Below are positions 8,461-17,770 of a DNA stretch of 35,385 nt, in pieces. How positions within the stretch are numbered: position 1 is the stretch's first letter; every line of letters starts with the position of its first letter. The notes below the pieces were generated by a model. The model saw nothing but the letters and a program-made list of their open reading frames with translations. It made no database searches and was not told the origin of the DNA. Both the position numbers and the translations under genes were made by a program. Source of the DNA: Cyanothece sp. SIO2G6 (GTDB taxonomy: Bacteria; Cyanobacteriota; Cyanobacteriia; CAKZMO01); contig JAAHGY010000010.1 in NCBI GenBank assembly GCA_010672345.1, positions 1-35,385 on the forward strand. Reading direction: 5' to 3'.

Positions 8461-9324
8461 ATGAATGCTATGTCTAATCAAATGAATCAGGCGATCGCCC
8501 CATTCCAGTCCGTTTCAGCCCAGCCCTACTACCCACCCAGCAGTAGCAAGCGGTGGTATTTGCCAATGATGACTCCTGAGCACGGCACGTTTCTGGTGTT
8601 GTTGGGGGCGTTGCTCACGGGAGCATCGGTTGCTCAAGCTTGGTCGGGTGACACCTCATGGGCCTGTTTTGCTGCATTTCTGGGATTACAATCTGAGCAT
8701 CCGTTAGTCCTTCAGATCAAGAAGCGGCGAAGATTGTATCTCCGCTATGTGCTGTGGACCACTATTTACGGCGGCGCTGCATTGGGAATTGCGGTTTGGC
8801 TTTCATGGCGACATCCCGTGGTTTTGTGGAGTTGTGGTCTTGCGGCAATAGCATTGTTGATAGATGCCATGGCTGTTTTACGGCGAAAACAAAAGACCAT
8901 TGCTAATGAATGTATATCATTTGCCACAATTTGCCTTGCCAGTGTGTTTACCTACAGCGCCACTACTAGTAACATCACGCCTGAAATTATTGGCTTTTGG
9001 GTGCTCAATACATTATTTTTTTCCAGCGCCATTTTCACGATCAAGCTGCGTAAGACAAGAACGAGTGCGTTGCAGCCATCCTTAATTTATCACGCTGTTG
9101 CGACTTTGATTTTAGCTGGACTATGGCAAATGGGATGGCTGTCACTCTTGTCTGTGGCGGCCTTTGGGGTAGCGTTGCTGAAGTTAGCGATTGTGGTTTG
9201 GCAACGGGAATGGTACTGCAACTGTCGGTTTGGGGCGATCGCCCGATTTGAGACCTATTTTGCTTTGGTCTATATTGCGTTAGCGGCCCTAACTGTTTTG
9301 CCAGCAAAACTACCGACCGTGTAG
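8461..9324 (+). CDS. YwiC-like multi-TM membrane protein
   Basis: MTPEHGTFLVLLGALLTGASVAQAW..., multiple TM segments, ...EHPLVLQIKKRRR; ATG 8461 preferred over 8389. Confidence 0.6.
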   Translation: MNAMSNQMNQAIAPFQSVSAQPYYPPSSSKRWYLPMMTPEHGTFLVLLGALLTGASVAQAWSGDTSWACFAAFLGLQSEHPLVLQIKKRRRLYLRYVLWTTIYGGAALGIAVWLSWRHPVVLWSCGLAAIALLIDAMAVLRRKQKTIANECISFATICLASVFTYSATTSNITPEIIGFWVLNTLFFSSAIFTIKLRKTRTSALQPSLIYHAVATLILAGLWQMGWLSLLSVAAFGVALLKLAIVVWQREWYCNCRFGAIARFETYFALVYIALAALTVLPAKLPTV

Positions 9325-9347
9325 GCTCTGATTCTCATGGTGAGAGC

Positions 9348-11765
9348 CTATTGAGGCGAATACACCAAAACTGGAACCCGCTTGTAGGCAGGGGTGCCCG
9401 ATCGCTCATCTATCTGGGCATGCATTAGCACATTGACTTCCGGATAAAACATCAGTGCCGCTCCCCGCCGCACGGCCCCACAAATGATCTCAATATTTTC
9501 CAGTTTTCCGGCATCGCCTTGGACTGTCACCCGCTGATGATCGGATAATCCGGCCTGGAGTATGTCTTCCGCGTTCATCAAAATACAGTGACGGTGGGGC
9601 ATTCCCCGGTAGCGATCGCCCTCTTTATAAACCACTGTATTGTGCTGACCATAGCTGCGTCCAGTCATCAGGGCCACGACAATGCTGTGATCGGGGCTGT
9701 GATCGGGGCTGTGATCGGGCCGACCCACGCCAAAGTCTTCTGGTTGGGGTAGTTTCAAGGTCGGCAGGGGTGTGACCTGCATTTGGGCTTTGCCGGATGG
9801 GGTGGGGAAATGGGGCGTGTTGAAAATCCGACCTGAGATCGTGAATTCCTGATTGGTGGCATCAATGTGGGCGATCGCTTCATAGCCCGGAACCGTTTGG
9901 GCAATCAGTTGCCGGATATAGCGAGTATCGGTGAGCTTGCGCCAGTTGATCGGTTCATCGCCGTGGAGTCGATGGGCCAGCTCAATCAGAAAATCCACCT
10001 CGGAAACCAGATCACCGTTTTTCAAATGGCTTTTGCCCGGTTCATTCAAGCGGACGTAATTGTTGCCGGATTCTACCGTAGTTTTGTGGGGATTTTCAAA
10101 CCGGGCAAACACAGGCAGGATCAGGGTTTGCTTGCGACCCAAGCCATGGAAATGGCCCTGATTCGGTTTGGTAGACAGATAAATCACTGTATCGATGTTG
10201 GCGAGTGCGCGTTTGGCTTGCACAGAGTCGGGATTGGCGCTGTAGAAGTTACCGCCCAGACACATCAGTGTGTCTACCTTTCCTGCATCTGCCGCTGCCA
10301 TCAGCGATCGCGCATCATAACCGGGCACCCGATTGAGCGATCGCCCCAATAACTTCTCCATCGCTGTCCGCATTTCCTGCCGCAGATTATTGCTCACTCC
10401 CATCGAGCCAAAACCCTGGACGTTGGAGTGGCCCCGAATCGGCATCAATCCGGCCCCCAATTTACCCACATGCCCCGTCATCAGCGCTGTATTGGCAATG
10501 GCAAAAATATTATCCACTCCGTTTTTCTGCTGCGTCACCCCCATGGCCCAAGCAAACACCGCTTTCTCTGCCTGATTGATCAGAGTGGCCGCCTGTTCGA
10601 TGTCAATTTTGGCAATACCACAGGTTGCCACCAGTTCATCCCAGGAGATCGCTTCTGCTTGAGCGAGGACTTCTTGCCAATTCTCCGCATAGTTCTGCAA
10701 AAATTTCTGGTTGACCAAGCCCCGCTCCATCAGGGATTTCTGGATGCCGAGAAGGATCGCCACGTCACTACCCGGAATGGGTTGGAGGAACAGGGAGGCA
10801 ATTTCGGAACCGGGCAGCAGGGATTTGAGCGGAAACGCCGGGGAACCAAATTTGACTAACCCGACTTCTTTTACCGGATTAATCACGATCACGGTGCCGC
10901 CGCGATCGCGCAATTTGATCAGTTCGTTCAACAATCGGGGATGATTCGCTGGCGCATTGGACCCGATCAGCACCACACAATCAGCTTGTTGTAATCCCTC
11001 CAAACTCACCAAGGATGTGCCTGTGCCAAACACAGTTTTCAGTCCCACGGAGGAAGCCCGGTGACACAAATCCGAGCAATCCGCCAAATTGTTGGACCCC
11101 ATCGCCCGGATCATCAATTGCAACAAAAACGCCGCTTCATTAGAGGAGCGACCCGAACTATAGGACGCGACCCGTTCCGCTGGCAACCGGAAGGCCGTTT
11201 CTACGAGATCGTATACTTCGTCCCAACTGAGGCGCTCATAGTGCGATCGCCCCTCGTGCAAAATCAACGGCACCGTCAATCGTCCCAACCGATCCGCCTC
11301 CCGTGAGGTCAACTGTTGCAAGTCCGTGATCGACTGCTGTTGCCAAAACTGGAGTTTGACCCCCGGTTGCAACTCCGCGTTAATCGCCTCCACACTTTTG
11401 GCACAGCGCTGTAACGGTTCCCCCACCTCATTGGTAAACCCACCCTGTTGGCCTCCGGTGCCCCAAGCGCAGGAGAGGCAAGCACTTTTTTGCAACAGCA
11501 CATTCCAGGCTTGGGGACCGCTGGGCTGGAGGGTGAAGTCAGCCCACTGCTGGATCACGGGCAAGCCCCCGCCGATGGGATGACCAGGATTGTCAGGCGA
11601 GGACTGCTGGCTACCAGGTTGCTGCGGATCAGATTGCTGCGGATCAGATTGCTGGTTATTAGATTGCTGGTTATTAGATTGCTGGTTATTAGATTGCTGC
11701 GGATCAGGGGACTGATTAGCCAATAGTTGCTGATCGGCCTGGGAAACGGATTGATGCTGATCCAT
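9348..11765 (-). CDS. FdhF/YdeP-family molybdopterin-dependent oxidoreductase
   Basis: 805 aa; CLSCAWG, YSSGRSSNEAAFLLQLMIRAMGSNNLADCSDLCHRASSVGL, GHVGKLGAGLMPIRGHSNVQG, C-terminal molydopterin-binding domain; repeat-rich N-terminus. Confidence 0.9.
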   Translation of the reverse strand: MDQHQSVSQADQQLLANQSPDPQQSNNQQSNNQQSNNQQSDPQQSDPQQPGSQQSSPDNPGHPIGGGLPVIQQWADFTLQPSGPQAWNVLLQKSACLSCAWGTGGQQGGFTNEVGEPLQRCAKSVEAINAELQPGVKLQFWQQQSITDLQQLTSREADRLGRLTVPLILHEGRSHYERLSWDEVYDLVETAFRLPAERVASYSSGRSSNEAAFLLQLMIRAMGSNNLADCSDLCHRASSVGLKTVFGTGTSLVSLEGLQQADCVVLIGSNAPANHPRLLNELIKLRDRGGTVIVINPVKEVGLVKFGSPAFPLKSLLPGSEIASLFLQPIPGSDVAILLGIQKSLMERGLVNQKFLQNYAENWQEVLAQAEAISWDELVATCGIAKIDIEQAATLINQAEKAVFAWAMGVTQQKNGVDNIFAIANTALMTGHVGKLGAGLMPIRGHSNVQGFGSMGVSNNLRQEMRTAMEKLLGRSLNRVPGYDARSLMAAADAGKVDTLMCLGGNFYSANPDSVQAKRALANIDTVIYLSTKPNQGHFHGLGRKQTLILPVFARFENPHKTTVESGNNYVRLNEPGKSHLKNGDLVSEVDFLIELAHRLHGDEPINWRKLTDTRYIRQLIAQTVPGYEAIAHIDATNQEFTISGRIFNTPHFPTPSGKAQMQVTPLPTLKLPQPEDFGVGRPDHSPDHSPDHSIVVALMTGRSYGQHNTVVYKEGDRYRGMPHRHCILMNAEDILQAGLSDHQRVTVQGDAGKLENIEIICGAVRRGAALMFYPEVNVLMHAQIDERSGTPAYKRVPVLVYSPQ
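9690..9720. repeat. 12-bp in-frame tandem repeat in the ydeP-like gene (SPDH)n
   Basis: gtgatcggggct x~2.7. Confidence 0.8.
11628..11706. repeat. 15-bp in-frame tandem repeats in the ydeP-like gene (QSNNQ/QSDPQ)n
   Basis: agattgctggttatt and agattgctgcggatc units. Confidence 0.85.
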
Positions 11766-12007
11766 TTGGGCTATCCTCTAGGAAATGTGGGATGGGAGTG
11801 AAGTCGTGCGATGCATCGCCCCATGGACGGCAACGCCTCTTTCCTTGGTTATACCAGGTTTGAGGGGAGAAACGGACCACACGATCGGACCTATTACCAA
11901 GTTCAATAAACTCAATAGCATTAGACTATTGAACCGACTAAGATGGTCCCTGAGCTATGCTGCGATCGCCACCCACTCTATAGTCCGCCATACAGTCCAC
12001 CATCACT

Positions 12008-13042
12008 ATGCCTGAACTGATTACCCGTCTACTGCTGATAATCCTGCTGGTTTCCCTCGTCTGGTACGTCATCCAGAAGTTGATCCCCAAAGAATATTTG
12101 ACGGTATTGGGGGGATTGGCTGTTGTCGCCCTGTTGGTGTTGATTTTTCAAAGTCCAAGTGATCCTGTTGCGGGAACCCTTTGGACGATCTTATCGCTGC
12201 CGTTCAAGCCGCTAGGATTGTCGATTTTGTTGTTGGCGATCGCCCTATTCAAAGACGAAAAAGAAAAAATCAAAAAAACGGATGGCAACTTGGTACTGGT
12301 GGCTTTCGCCATTTTGCTGATCTTTAGTATTCCCCTAATGGCTTACTGGCTTACTGGTCAAACCCAACTCACCGCCCAACAACTGACAGCGTTGGGCAAC
12401 AATAACCAGCCAGTGCAGGTAATTGCTGTATTGGGGGATGGCATCAACCCCGCAGACCCCGCCTATCGAGGTGGGACACAGCTCCACGCCCTGGATGATG
12501 GCCTTGGCACTGCGTTTGTCTCTCGATTACAGTACACCTCCCAATTGGTGCAAATTCAGGCCAGCTTGGGGTCCAGCCCCTTGGTGATCATTAGTCCTGG
12601 TCCTCAACTGGAAGGGAATTCAGAGACCCTGACCGCAAACATTACGGCCTTGATGGAACGCTTTGGTGTTTCTCGCAATGTTCTGGTGGTGGATACGGAT
12701 GGTAGGGATTTACACAGCAGTGCCGTATCTGTAAAAAGGGAAGTGGCACAGCGACAGTTGACGGAAACAGGGTACAACCTGTTGCTTGTGGCTCCTGCGC
12801 TCAAAATTCGACGGGCACGATCAACATTTGCCAAGGAACTGGGGGTACTGGATGCCAATATCATTCCGGCACCGACCGATTACTATGGCTTTCAGGCCGG
12901 AAACGGGGATTTGGCAGCGAGAGTAGGGGATATCATTCCTAGCGTGGAAGCACTAACCCTCTCCACGAAAGTGCTGGATGAGTATTTAGGGTCTATCTAC
13001 TACTTTGTCCGAGGCTGGTTGTACAATCCCCTGGCGTTGTAA
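12008..13042 (+). CDS. Membrane protein with YdcF/DUF218-like (ElyC/SanA-type) domain
   Basis: 344 aa; N-terminal TM helices, then VIAVLGDGINPADP...SPLVIISPG...ALMERFGVSRNVLVVDTDGRDLHSSAVSVKRE...LLLVAPALKIRRARSTFAKELG. Confidence 0.7.
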   Translation: MPELITRLLLIILLVSLVWYVIQKLIPKEYLTVLGGLAVVALLVLIFQSPSDPVAGTLWTILSLPFKPLGLSILLLAIALFKDEKEKIKKTDGNLVLVAFAILLIFSIPLMAYWLTGQTQLTAQQLTALGNNNQPVQVIAVLGDGINPADPAYRGGTQLHALDDGLGTAFVSRLQYTSQLVQIQASLGSSPLVIISPGPQLEGNSETLTANITALMERFGVSRNVLVVDTDGRDLHSSAVSVKREVAQRQLTETGYNLLLVAPALKIRRARSTFAKELGVLDANIIPAPTDYYGFQAGNGDLAARVGDIIPSVEALTLSTKVLDEYLGSIYYFVRGWLYNPLAL

Positions 13043-13067
13043 CCCTGGGTAAACGGATCTCTATCTT

Positions 13068-13247
13068 AAAAGTTAACGTGAGTTCGATAGGACATTAATT
13101 GGCCCCCATCCCCTCACCCCTTGCCCCCAAAATGGGGGAAGGGGAACCCAATCCTAACGATTGTCTCGGCTTTTCTCCCCTCTCCCATTTTGGGAGAGGG
13201 GCTGGGGGAGAGGGCTGTTTGACTTCGTCGAACTCACGTTAAAGTTA
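13068..13247. mobile_element. MITE-like element B, copy 1 (element 13076-13239, 164 bp; flanked by near-identical 8-bp repeats)
   Basis: TIRs ACGTGAGTTCGAT.../...TCGAACTCACGT; flanks AAAAGTTA and TAAAGTTA; internal ccccctcaccccttgcccccaaaatgggggaagggg. Confidence 0.75.
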
Positions 13248-13484
13248 ATATTTCCGGATAATGGCGGGAGAAATCAGTAAAGATCTGGAAAGTTGTAACG
13301 TAGTGACTTGAGTGACAGCCTGATAACATTAGATGGCAAAAACGTGACTCCAGAGGCGATTAACATTACAATTAGCCAGCAAGCGTTGCTGAAGTGGCCG
13401 AACTTCTGGGACTGCTGCCCAAGTGCCATCATGAGTGCCGTTATTGACCGCAACCGCGACCGTTATATTTTGTTCGTTTAAGGT

Positions 13485-14426
13485 GTGAGCTTACTATTTA
13501 TGCCCGCTGTTAATTCGCGCAAGGCGATACGTGCTCCGCACAGACAAGCCCAAGCCCAAGCCCAAGCTGCTGGGAAATCTAATCTGAATGGAATTTCCAC
13601 AGCCAAATTCACTGATCAGTTCCCATCGGATCAGCCACTGTCGGATCAGCTATCCTCGGTGTCTCAGACGACCCCATCCCAAGCTGCAACCACGGCCCAA
13701 TCTAAGGCTTTCGTTCAACAAAAATCGCTTAACAACAAGGTTATCATTGCCCTCCAGCAGGTTAGCAAAGTTTACGGTAATGGGAGTAAAGCGCTCAACA
13801 ATGTCAACTGGCAAATTCGTAGCGGTGATTTTTGGTTTGTCACTGGGCCATCCGGAGCCGGAAAATCTACGTTACTAAAACTGTTGTATGGCGAGGAGGC
13901 TTGTACTGAAGGCTCCATTGTTGTGAATGGCTACAATGTTTGCAAATTGCGGGGCGATCGCCTCTCTCAGTTGCGTCGCAACATCGGTATTGTCTTTCAA
14001 GACTACAAATTAATTCCTCGACGCACTGTGTCAGAAAACGTAGCGTTTGTTCTCTGGGCACAAGGATTCACCCGCAAAGAAATCCATCGTCGCCTCACGC
14101 CCACACTGAAAATGGTGGGATTACAACACAAAGCCGACTCTTTTCCCCATGAATTGTCCGGGGGCGAACAGCAGCGAGTCAGCATTGCCCGTGCCATTGT
14201 GGGTACGCCGCCCATCTTGTTAGCCGATGAACCGACGGGAAACCTAGATCCACACAACTCTTGGCAAGTGATTAAGATCCTGAAGAAGCTCAACAATGTG
14301 GGCATCACAGTAATTGTCACCACCCATGATGAGCACTTGGTGCGATTATCGGACTACCCCGTGGTGCAATTGCGAGATGGTCGTCTGCACCAAATGCAGG
14401 ATTGGGAACTGGGACGAAGTATGTAA
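13485..14426 (+). CDS. ftsE: FtsE-like ABC transporter ATPase with N-terminal extension
   Basis: VSKVYGNGSKALNNVNWQIRSGDFWFVTGPSGAGKSTLLKLLYGEE, LSGGEQQRVSIARAIVGTPPILLADEPTGNLD; translation start uncertain. Confidence 0.8.
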   Translation: MSLLFMPAVNSRKAIRAPHRQAQAQAQAAGKSNLNGISTAKFTDQFPSDQPLSDQLSSVSQTTPSQAATTAQSKAFVQQKSLNNKVIIALQQVSKVYGNGSKALNNVNWQIRSGDFWFVTGPSGAGKSTLLKLLYGEEACTEGSIVVNGYNVCKLRGDRLSQLRRNIGIVFQDYKLIPRRTVSENVAFVLWAQGFTRKEIHRRLTPTLKMVGLQHKADSFPHELSGGEQQRVSIARAIVGTPPILLADEPTGNLDPHNSWQVIKILKKLNNVGITVIVTTHDEHLVRLSDYPVVQLRDGRLHQMQDWELGRSM

Positions 14427-14433
14427 TTCTTGC

Positions 14434-15000
14434 CTACGGGGTGACGACCAGTGTGTAGTCATAGTGTACGCCGGGTTCAAACGTGCCAACCCACACGTTG
14501 TAGTCTCCAGGCGGCCAGTTGCGCCCTTGGATCAACGCATCAGCCCCTCCACCTTCATCATCACCACAGTAAATGGTGCCATCTGGACTTTGGACAAGGA
14601 GTGTGGTATCGTTGCCGTTGCTATTGACTTCAATGGTAATCTGTCCAGCTTGTCCGGTTAGTTCCAGAATGTGATCGGGGTTGGCAGCGGCATAGCCAAC
14701 GCAGGGGCGATTTTGCAGATCTTCTGGGGCAATAGCTGCTGCGAGGGACACTGATCCGCCTGTGTAGCCTTGGATTGATTGGGAACCCGATGCGGCGATG
14801 CGAACACGGCCAAAGTTGGAGTTGGCGATGGCCCGTGGTCCTATGCCTACAACAATAGCGATGGTACATAGACTGGAAGCGATCGCACAATGCCATCCCA
14901 GATGGGGCATTGTTTCTGCTCCCCACCTCAAATGGTTTTGACCCAGAATAGCAGAGCAATATTGTCGAAACATACGAGACAACAGCCTCCTCAAAAGCAT
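14434..15000 (-). CDS. Secreted protein with PPC-like (bacterial pre-peptidase C-terminal) domain
   Basis: 188 aa; ITIEVNSNGNDTTLLVQSPDGTIYCGDDEGGGADALIQGRNWPPGDYNVWVGTFEPGVHYDYTLVVTP. Confidence 0.6.
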   Translation of the reverse strand: MLLRRLLSRMFRQYCSAILGQNHLRWGAETMPHLGWHCAIASSLCTIAIVVGIGPRAIANSNFGRVRIAASGSQSIQGYTGGSVSLAAAIAPEDLQNRPCVGYAAANPDHILELTGQAGQITIEVNSNGNDTTLLVQSPDGTIYCGDDEGGGADALIQGRNWPPGDYNVWVGTFEPGVHYDYTLVVTP

Positions 15001-15003
15001 TGT

Positions 15004-15050
15004 TAAGCAAGCTACAGGTAATCAAGCTACAGGTAATCAAGCTACAGGTA
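15004..15050. repeat. 15-bp tandem repeat (aagctacaggtaatc) x~3
   Basis: aagctacaggtaatcaagctacaggtaatcaagctacaggta. Confidence 0.85.
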
Positions 15051-15120
15051 TAGCCGTAGACACATTAGTTAGGACAGGGACGTTTTTGTGGGGGCACGAA
15101 GCGTCCCCACAAAAACGTCC

Positions 15121-15371
15121 TAACTAATACGTAAGTTCGATAGGACATTAACGGTCCCCATCCCCTCACCCCTTGCCCCCAAAATGGGGGAAGGGGAACC
15201 CAATCCTAACGATTGTCTAGGCTTTTCTCCCCTCTCCCAATAGACCTGTCCGGAAATTAAGGTAGAGTGCCCACTGCGTGGGCACTCTACCTTAATTTCC
15301 GGACGACTCTAATATGGGAGAGGGGCTGGGGGAGAGGGCTGTTTGACTTCATCGAACCCACGTTAACTAAT
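15121..15371. mobile_element. MITE-like element B, copy 2 (element 15129-15363, 235 bp including the nested 72-bp element; exact 8-bp flanking duplication TAACTAAT)
   Basis: TAACTAAT at 15121-15128 and 15364-15371; TIRs ACGTAAGTTCGAT/ATCGAACCCACGT; body matches 13076-13239; 235-72=163 bp, matching copy 1 at 164 bp. Confidence 0.85.
15241..15312. mobile_element. 72-bp palindromic element A, intact copy nested in element B
   Basis: TAGACCT-[GTCCGGAAATTAAGGTAGAGTGCCCAC-TGC-GTGGGCACTCTACCTTAATTTCCGGAC]-GACTCTAA; perfect 27-bp arms, 3-nt loop. Confidence 0.9.
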
Positions 15372-15605
15372 GGGGTTGTCGCTGTAACCAAGTCACAATC
15401 ACACAATTAGTAAAAGAGGTAGCAGAACATAACTACCGTTCGTTAACCCTATCACTAACGATATACAGGTGATACTGGATCGGTCCTGATAGATTGATCA
15501 AGGTTGACGATACTTGTGCTTAGATGAAGCATGATTATGCCGCTTTTTGGAGAGGTGGCGATCGCCCTCGAAAAAAGGGGTTTTGAATTACATCCCTGGA
15601 TCTGC

Positions 15606-15860
15606 CTATCTCAGCCCTAACCAGGCGAGAAAGGTTTGTCCCGTTGCGGCTTCCAAAATTAACAACAGGACAAAACCCACCATAGCAAAGCGACCATTGA
15701 TTTGTTCAGCATAAGCGGTCCAGCCAAAGGCGGGTTCAGGCTGAGCTAATTTTTCGGCATCTGTCGTTACCGTAGAGGCGACCTCTGATGGGTTGTCTTG
15801 AACATTCGCATCTGGGCTGGAATTCTCCACTGGAGACAGTGGTTCCTCGTTCGGTGTCAT
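15606..15860 (-). CDS. High-light-inducible protein (Hlip / one-helix LHC-like)
   Basis: 84 aa from internal [43 protein letters not shown] carries the Hlip chlorophyll-binding motif (ExxNGRxAMVG). Confidence 0.9.
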   Translation of the reverse strand: MTPNEEPLSPVENSSPDANVQDNPSEVASTVTTDAEKLAQPEPAFGWTAYAEQINGRFAMVGFVLLLILEAATGQTFLAWLGLR

Positions 15861-15962
15861 AGATATGGCCTTCCTTATCGACAGGTTAATCACAGTTGCT
15901 GGGTGCAACGGTTAGGTGTAGCGGCTAGGTGAACCGCTAGATGCAGGGGCTAGGTGCAACGG

Positions 15963-17567
15963 CTAGTCTCGAAAATCGTAGCGTAAAATGGCCTCGCCTC
16001 GTCGATAAAGTTCTTGAGCATAGTCGGTCCAAGTCCCTTGGCCCCAGTAGCGGAAGCAACTGGTTTGTAACAAGAGGTGATGCAGGAGGGCGTTGCGATA
16101 GCGGTATTGTTGGGTGAGGGGTATGGACTGGTGTTTTGACCGAGCCTGGTTGATTTTGGCGTGAAAACGGTGGCTGAGGGTTTGCATCGCCTTAAGCACG
16201 TTTTCATAGCCATGCTCCCAATTAATGTAATCGGTCCAGGAGTGTCCTTGTAGGTGAAAGTCAGGATGTTCAGCTTGGAGGGTGGCGATCGCCCCTTTCA
16301 TTTGCTCTGGGGTTACTGTATCCGGGTCGAGCTGTTGCCAAATAAGATGCTGCCCCTTGGCCTGACATGGGAGATAATCCGTTGGCTCAATCCCTTCCGC
16401 TTCCAGCAATTCCAGATATTCGCTGCCGTTCAGCCCCATCACGCCACTGGACAAGCCTTGTTCCCGAATTTCATACCAAGCGTTGCGAAAGGCTCCTGGA
16501 AACTCATTCATCATCACCCCACCATTTTCCCCATCGCTAATTTGGGTGATCAAGGGTGGAATTTCCTTACCCGCAATCAGACAAGGGGAATGCTGGCAGA
16601 CCGGGTCTGTGATGAGCCATTTTGCTTCATGTTTGGCGGCGGCATAGGGTTGCATATGGCCCACTAGCTTGCCATCGGATGCCTGGGTTTTAATCAAAAC
16701 GGTGATCGATGCCGTGGCACCGTGGGCGTTACGAGCGATGAGACGATGGGGAATGTGGGGATAGGCGATCGCTTCCCCCGTTAAAGTTTCAATCGAATCA
16801 GACTGAACCAACAACCAGCGATACCCACAGTCCTTGAGGACCGTAATCAACTGATAGAGCTGGTCAGGATGATTCGGCAAATGCATTTCTGGGAGGGAAA
16901 AACCCTTGACTCGTGCCAGCGCCTCCCACCCAAATAAACTCGCAAAATGGTGTTGCCATGCCTGCACATGGAGTCGTACATCCCGGATTGGGGTTGAGGG
17001 CACCACCACATGGCCCCACATCGTTCCCAGCCATTCCACATGGGGATAGTAAGCGGCATCACAGGTCATGCGTCGCAGATTATCCAGAATATCGTGGCGG
17101 CCCATTTGCTCCAAACCCCAAAGCAAATTGCCAGAATAGTCCAGCATAATCCGGGGATTGCAGCCTTGATCAACTAAATCGCGAATAAAATTCGCCATCC
17201 GACTGTAGCAGTAGGCAAACGACCCGGCGTTGTGGTTATCCTGCTCGTAGGGATGCTCAAACATGTACTGGAGATTATTAATCAGCGCCCCATCAGGCCC
17301 AGCCGGAATCGTAGGCTGATGCATGTGGAGGCCGATCGCAAACGCTGCCGAGACCTGGCGCAATTTCAGATTGGTGTAAGGCAGAGCCACGGGCCGACTG
17401 AGGTGCGTCACCGCATCTACTTCCGCCTCCCATCCTGAAATGTGGGGCAGACCGTCCACGATACTGGGCAATTCAGGCAATTGGGGCAGAGCGGACGAGG
17501 GAACCGGAGCAGACGAAGTCACAGGAGCAGGGATCGTGGACACGGCAGAGGAGGATAACGACACCAT
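15963..17567 (-). CDS. Glycoside hydrolase family 57 protein
   Basis: 534 aa; FAIGLHMHQPTIPAGPDGALINNLQYMFEHP..., MLDYSGNLLWGLEQMGR, EMHLPNHPDQLYQLITVLKDCGYRWLLVQSDS. Confidence 0.8.
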   Translation of the reverse strand: MVSLSSSAVSTIPAPVTSSAPVPSSALPQLPELPSIVDGLPHISGWEAEVDAVTHLSRPVALPYTNLKLRQVSAAFAIGLHMHQPTIPAGPDGALINNLQYMFEHPYEQDNHNAGSFAYCYSRMANFIRDLVDQGCNPRIMLDYSGNLLWGLEQMGRHDILDNLRRMTCDAAYYPHVEWLGTMWGHVVVPSTPIRDVRLHVQAWQHHFASLFGWEALARVKGFSLPEMHLPNHPDQLYQLITVLKDCGYRWLLVQSDSIETLTGEAIAYPHIPHRLIARNAHGATASITVLIKTQASDGKLVGHMQPYAAAKHEAKWLITDPVCQHSPCLIAGKEIPPLITQISDGENGGVMMNEFPGAFRNAWYEIREQGLSSGVMGLNGSEYLELLEAEGIEPTDYLPCQAKGQHLIWQQLDPDTVTPEQMKGAIATLQAEHPDFHLQGHSWTDYINWEHGYENVLKAMQTLSHRFHAKINQARSKHQSIPLTQQYRYRNALLHHLLLQTSCFRYWGQGTWTDYAQELYRRGEAILRYDFRD

Positions 17568-17770
17568 TGGTTTAAAATCTGAATCTTATCGATAGTTCTA
17601 GCTTATAGGCTAAGGGTACCATTTTCCTAGGCGATCGCTTGCATCCCTTGTTGATTAAAATCATTTGTGGCTTAAAATCAGAGCATTGTGTCTGGTCTAT
17701 CCCCTTTGCCCAGCCTAATCCCCAGGTCTAGAAGGGATGTTTTGATCCAGATGAAGCCATTTTGAGGTGA

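Larger units (their letters stand above)
15050..15390. mobile_element. Palindromic MITE-like element, family 1, interrupted by element B copy 2
   Basis: Flanks tatagccgtagacacattagttaggac...aaaacgtcctaactaat and (after the insertion) ggggttgtcgctgtaacc match the element at 6005-6100; hairpin at 15078-15120. Confidence 0.75.

Noticed and set aside
9867-11726. Multiple + strand ORFs (161, 80, 143, 77, 81, 85, 92 aa) over the ydeP-like gene
   Set aside because: All are antisense to a well-supported 805-aa CDS with clear family motifs.
11785-12015. 76-aa ORF upstream of the YdcF-like gene
   Set aside because: No domain signature; overlaps the probable promoter region and the start of the next CDS.
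14630-15040. 136-aa minus-strand ORF overlapping the PPC-domain gene
   Set aside because: Alternative frame of the better-supported 188-aa secreted protein; its N-terminus lies in the 15-bp tandem repeat.
15963-16667. Small ORFs on both strands at the 3' end of the GH57 gene (87 and 137 aa)
   Set aside because: Overlap the confident 534-aa GH57 reading frame.
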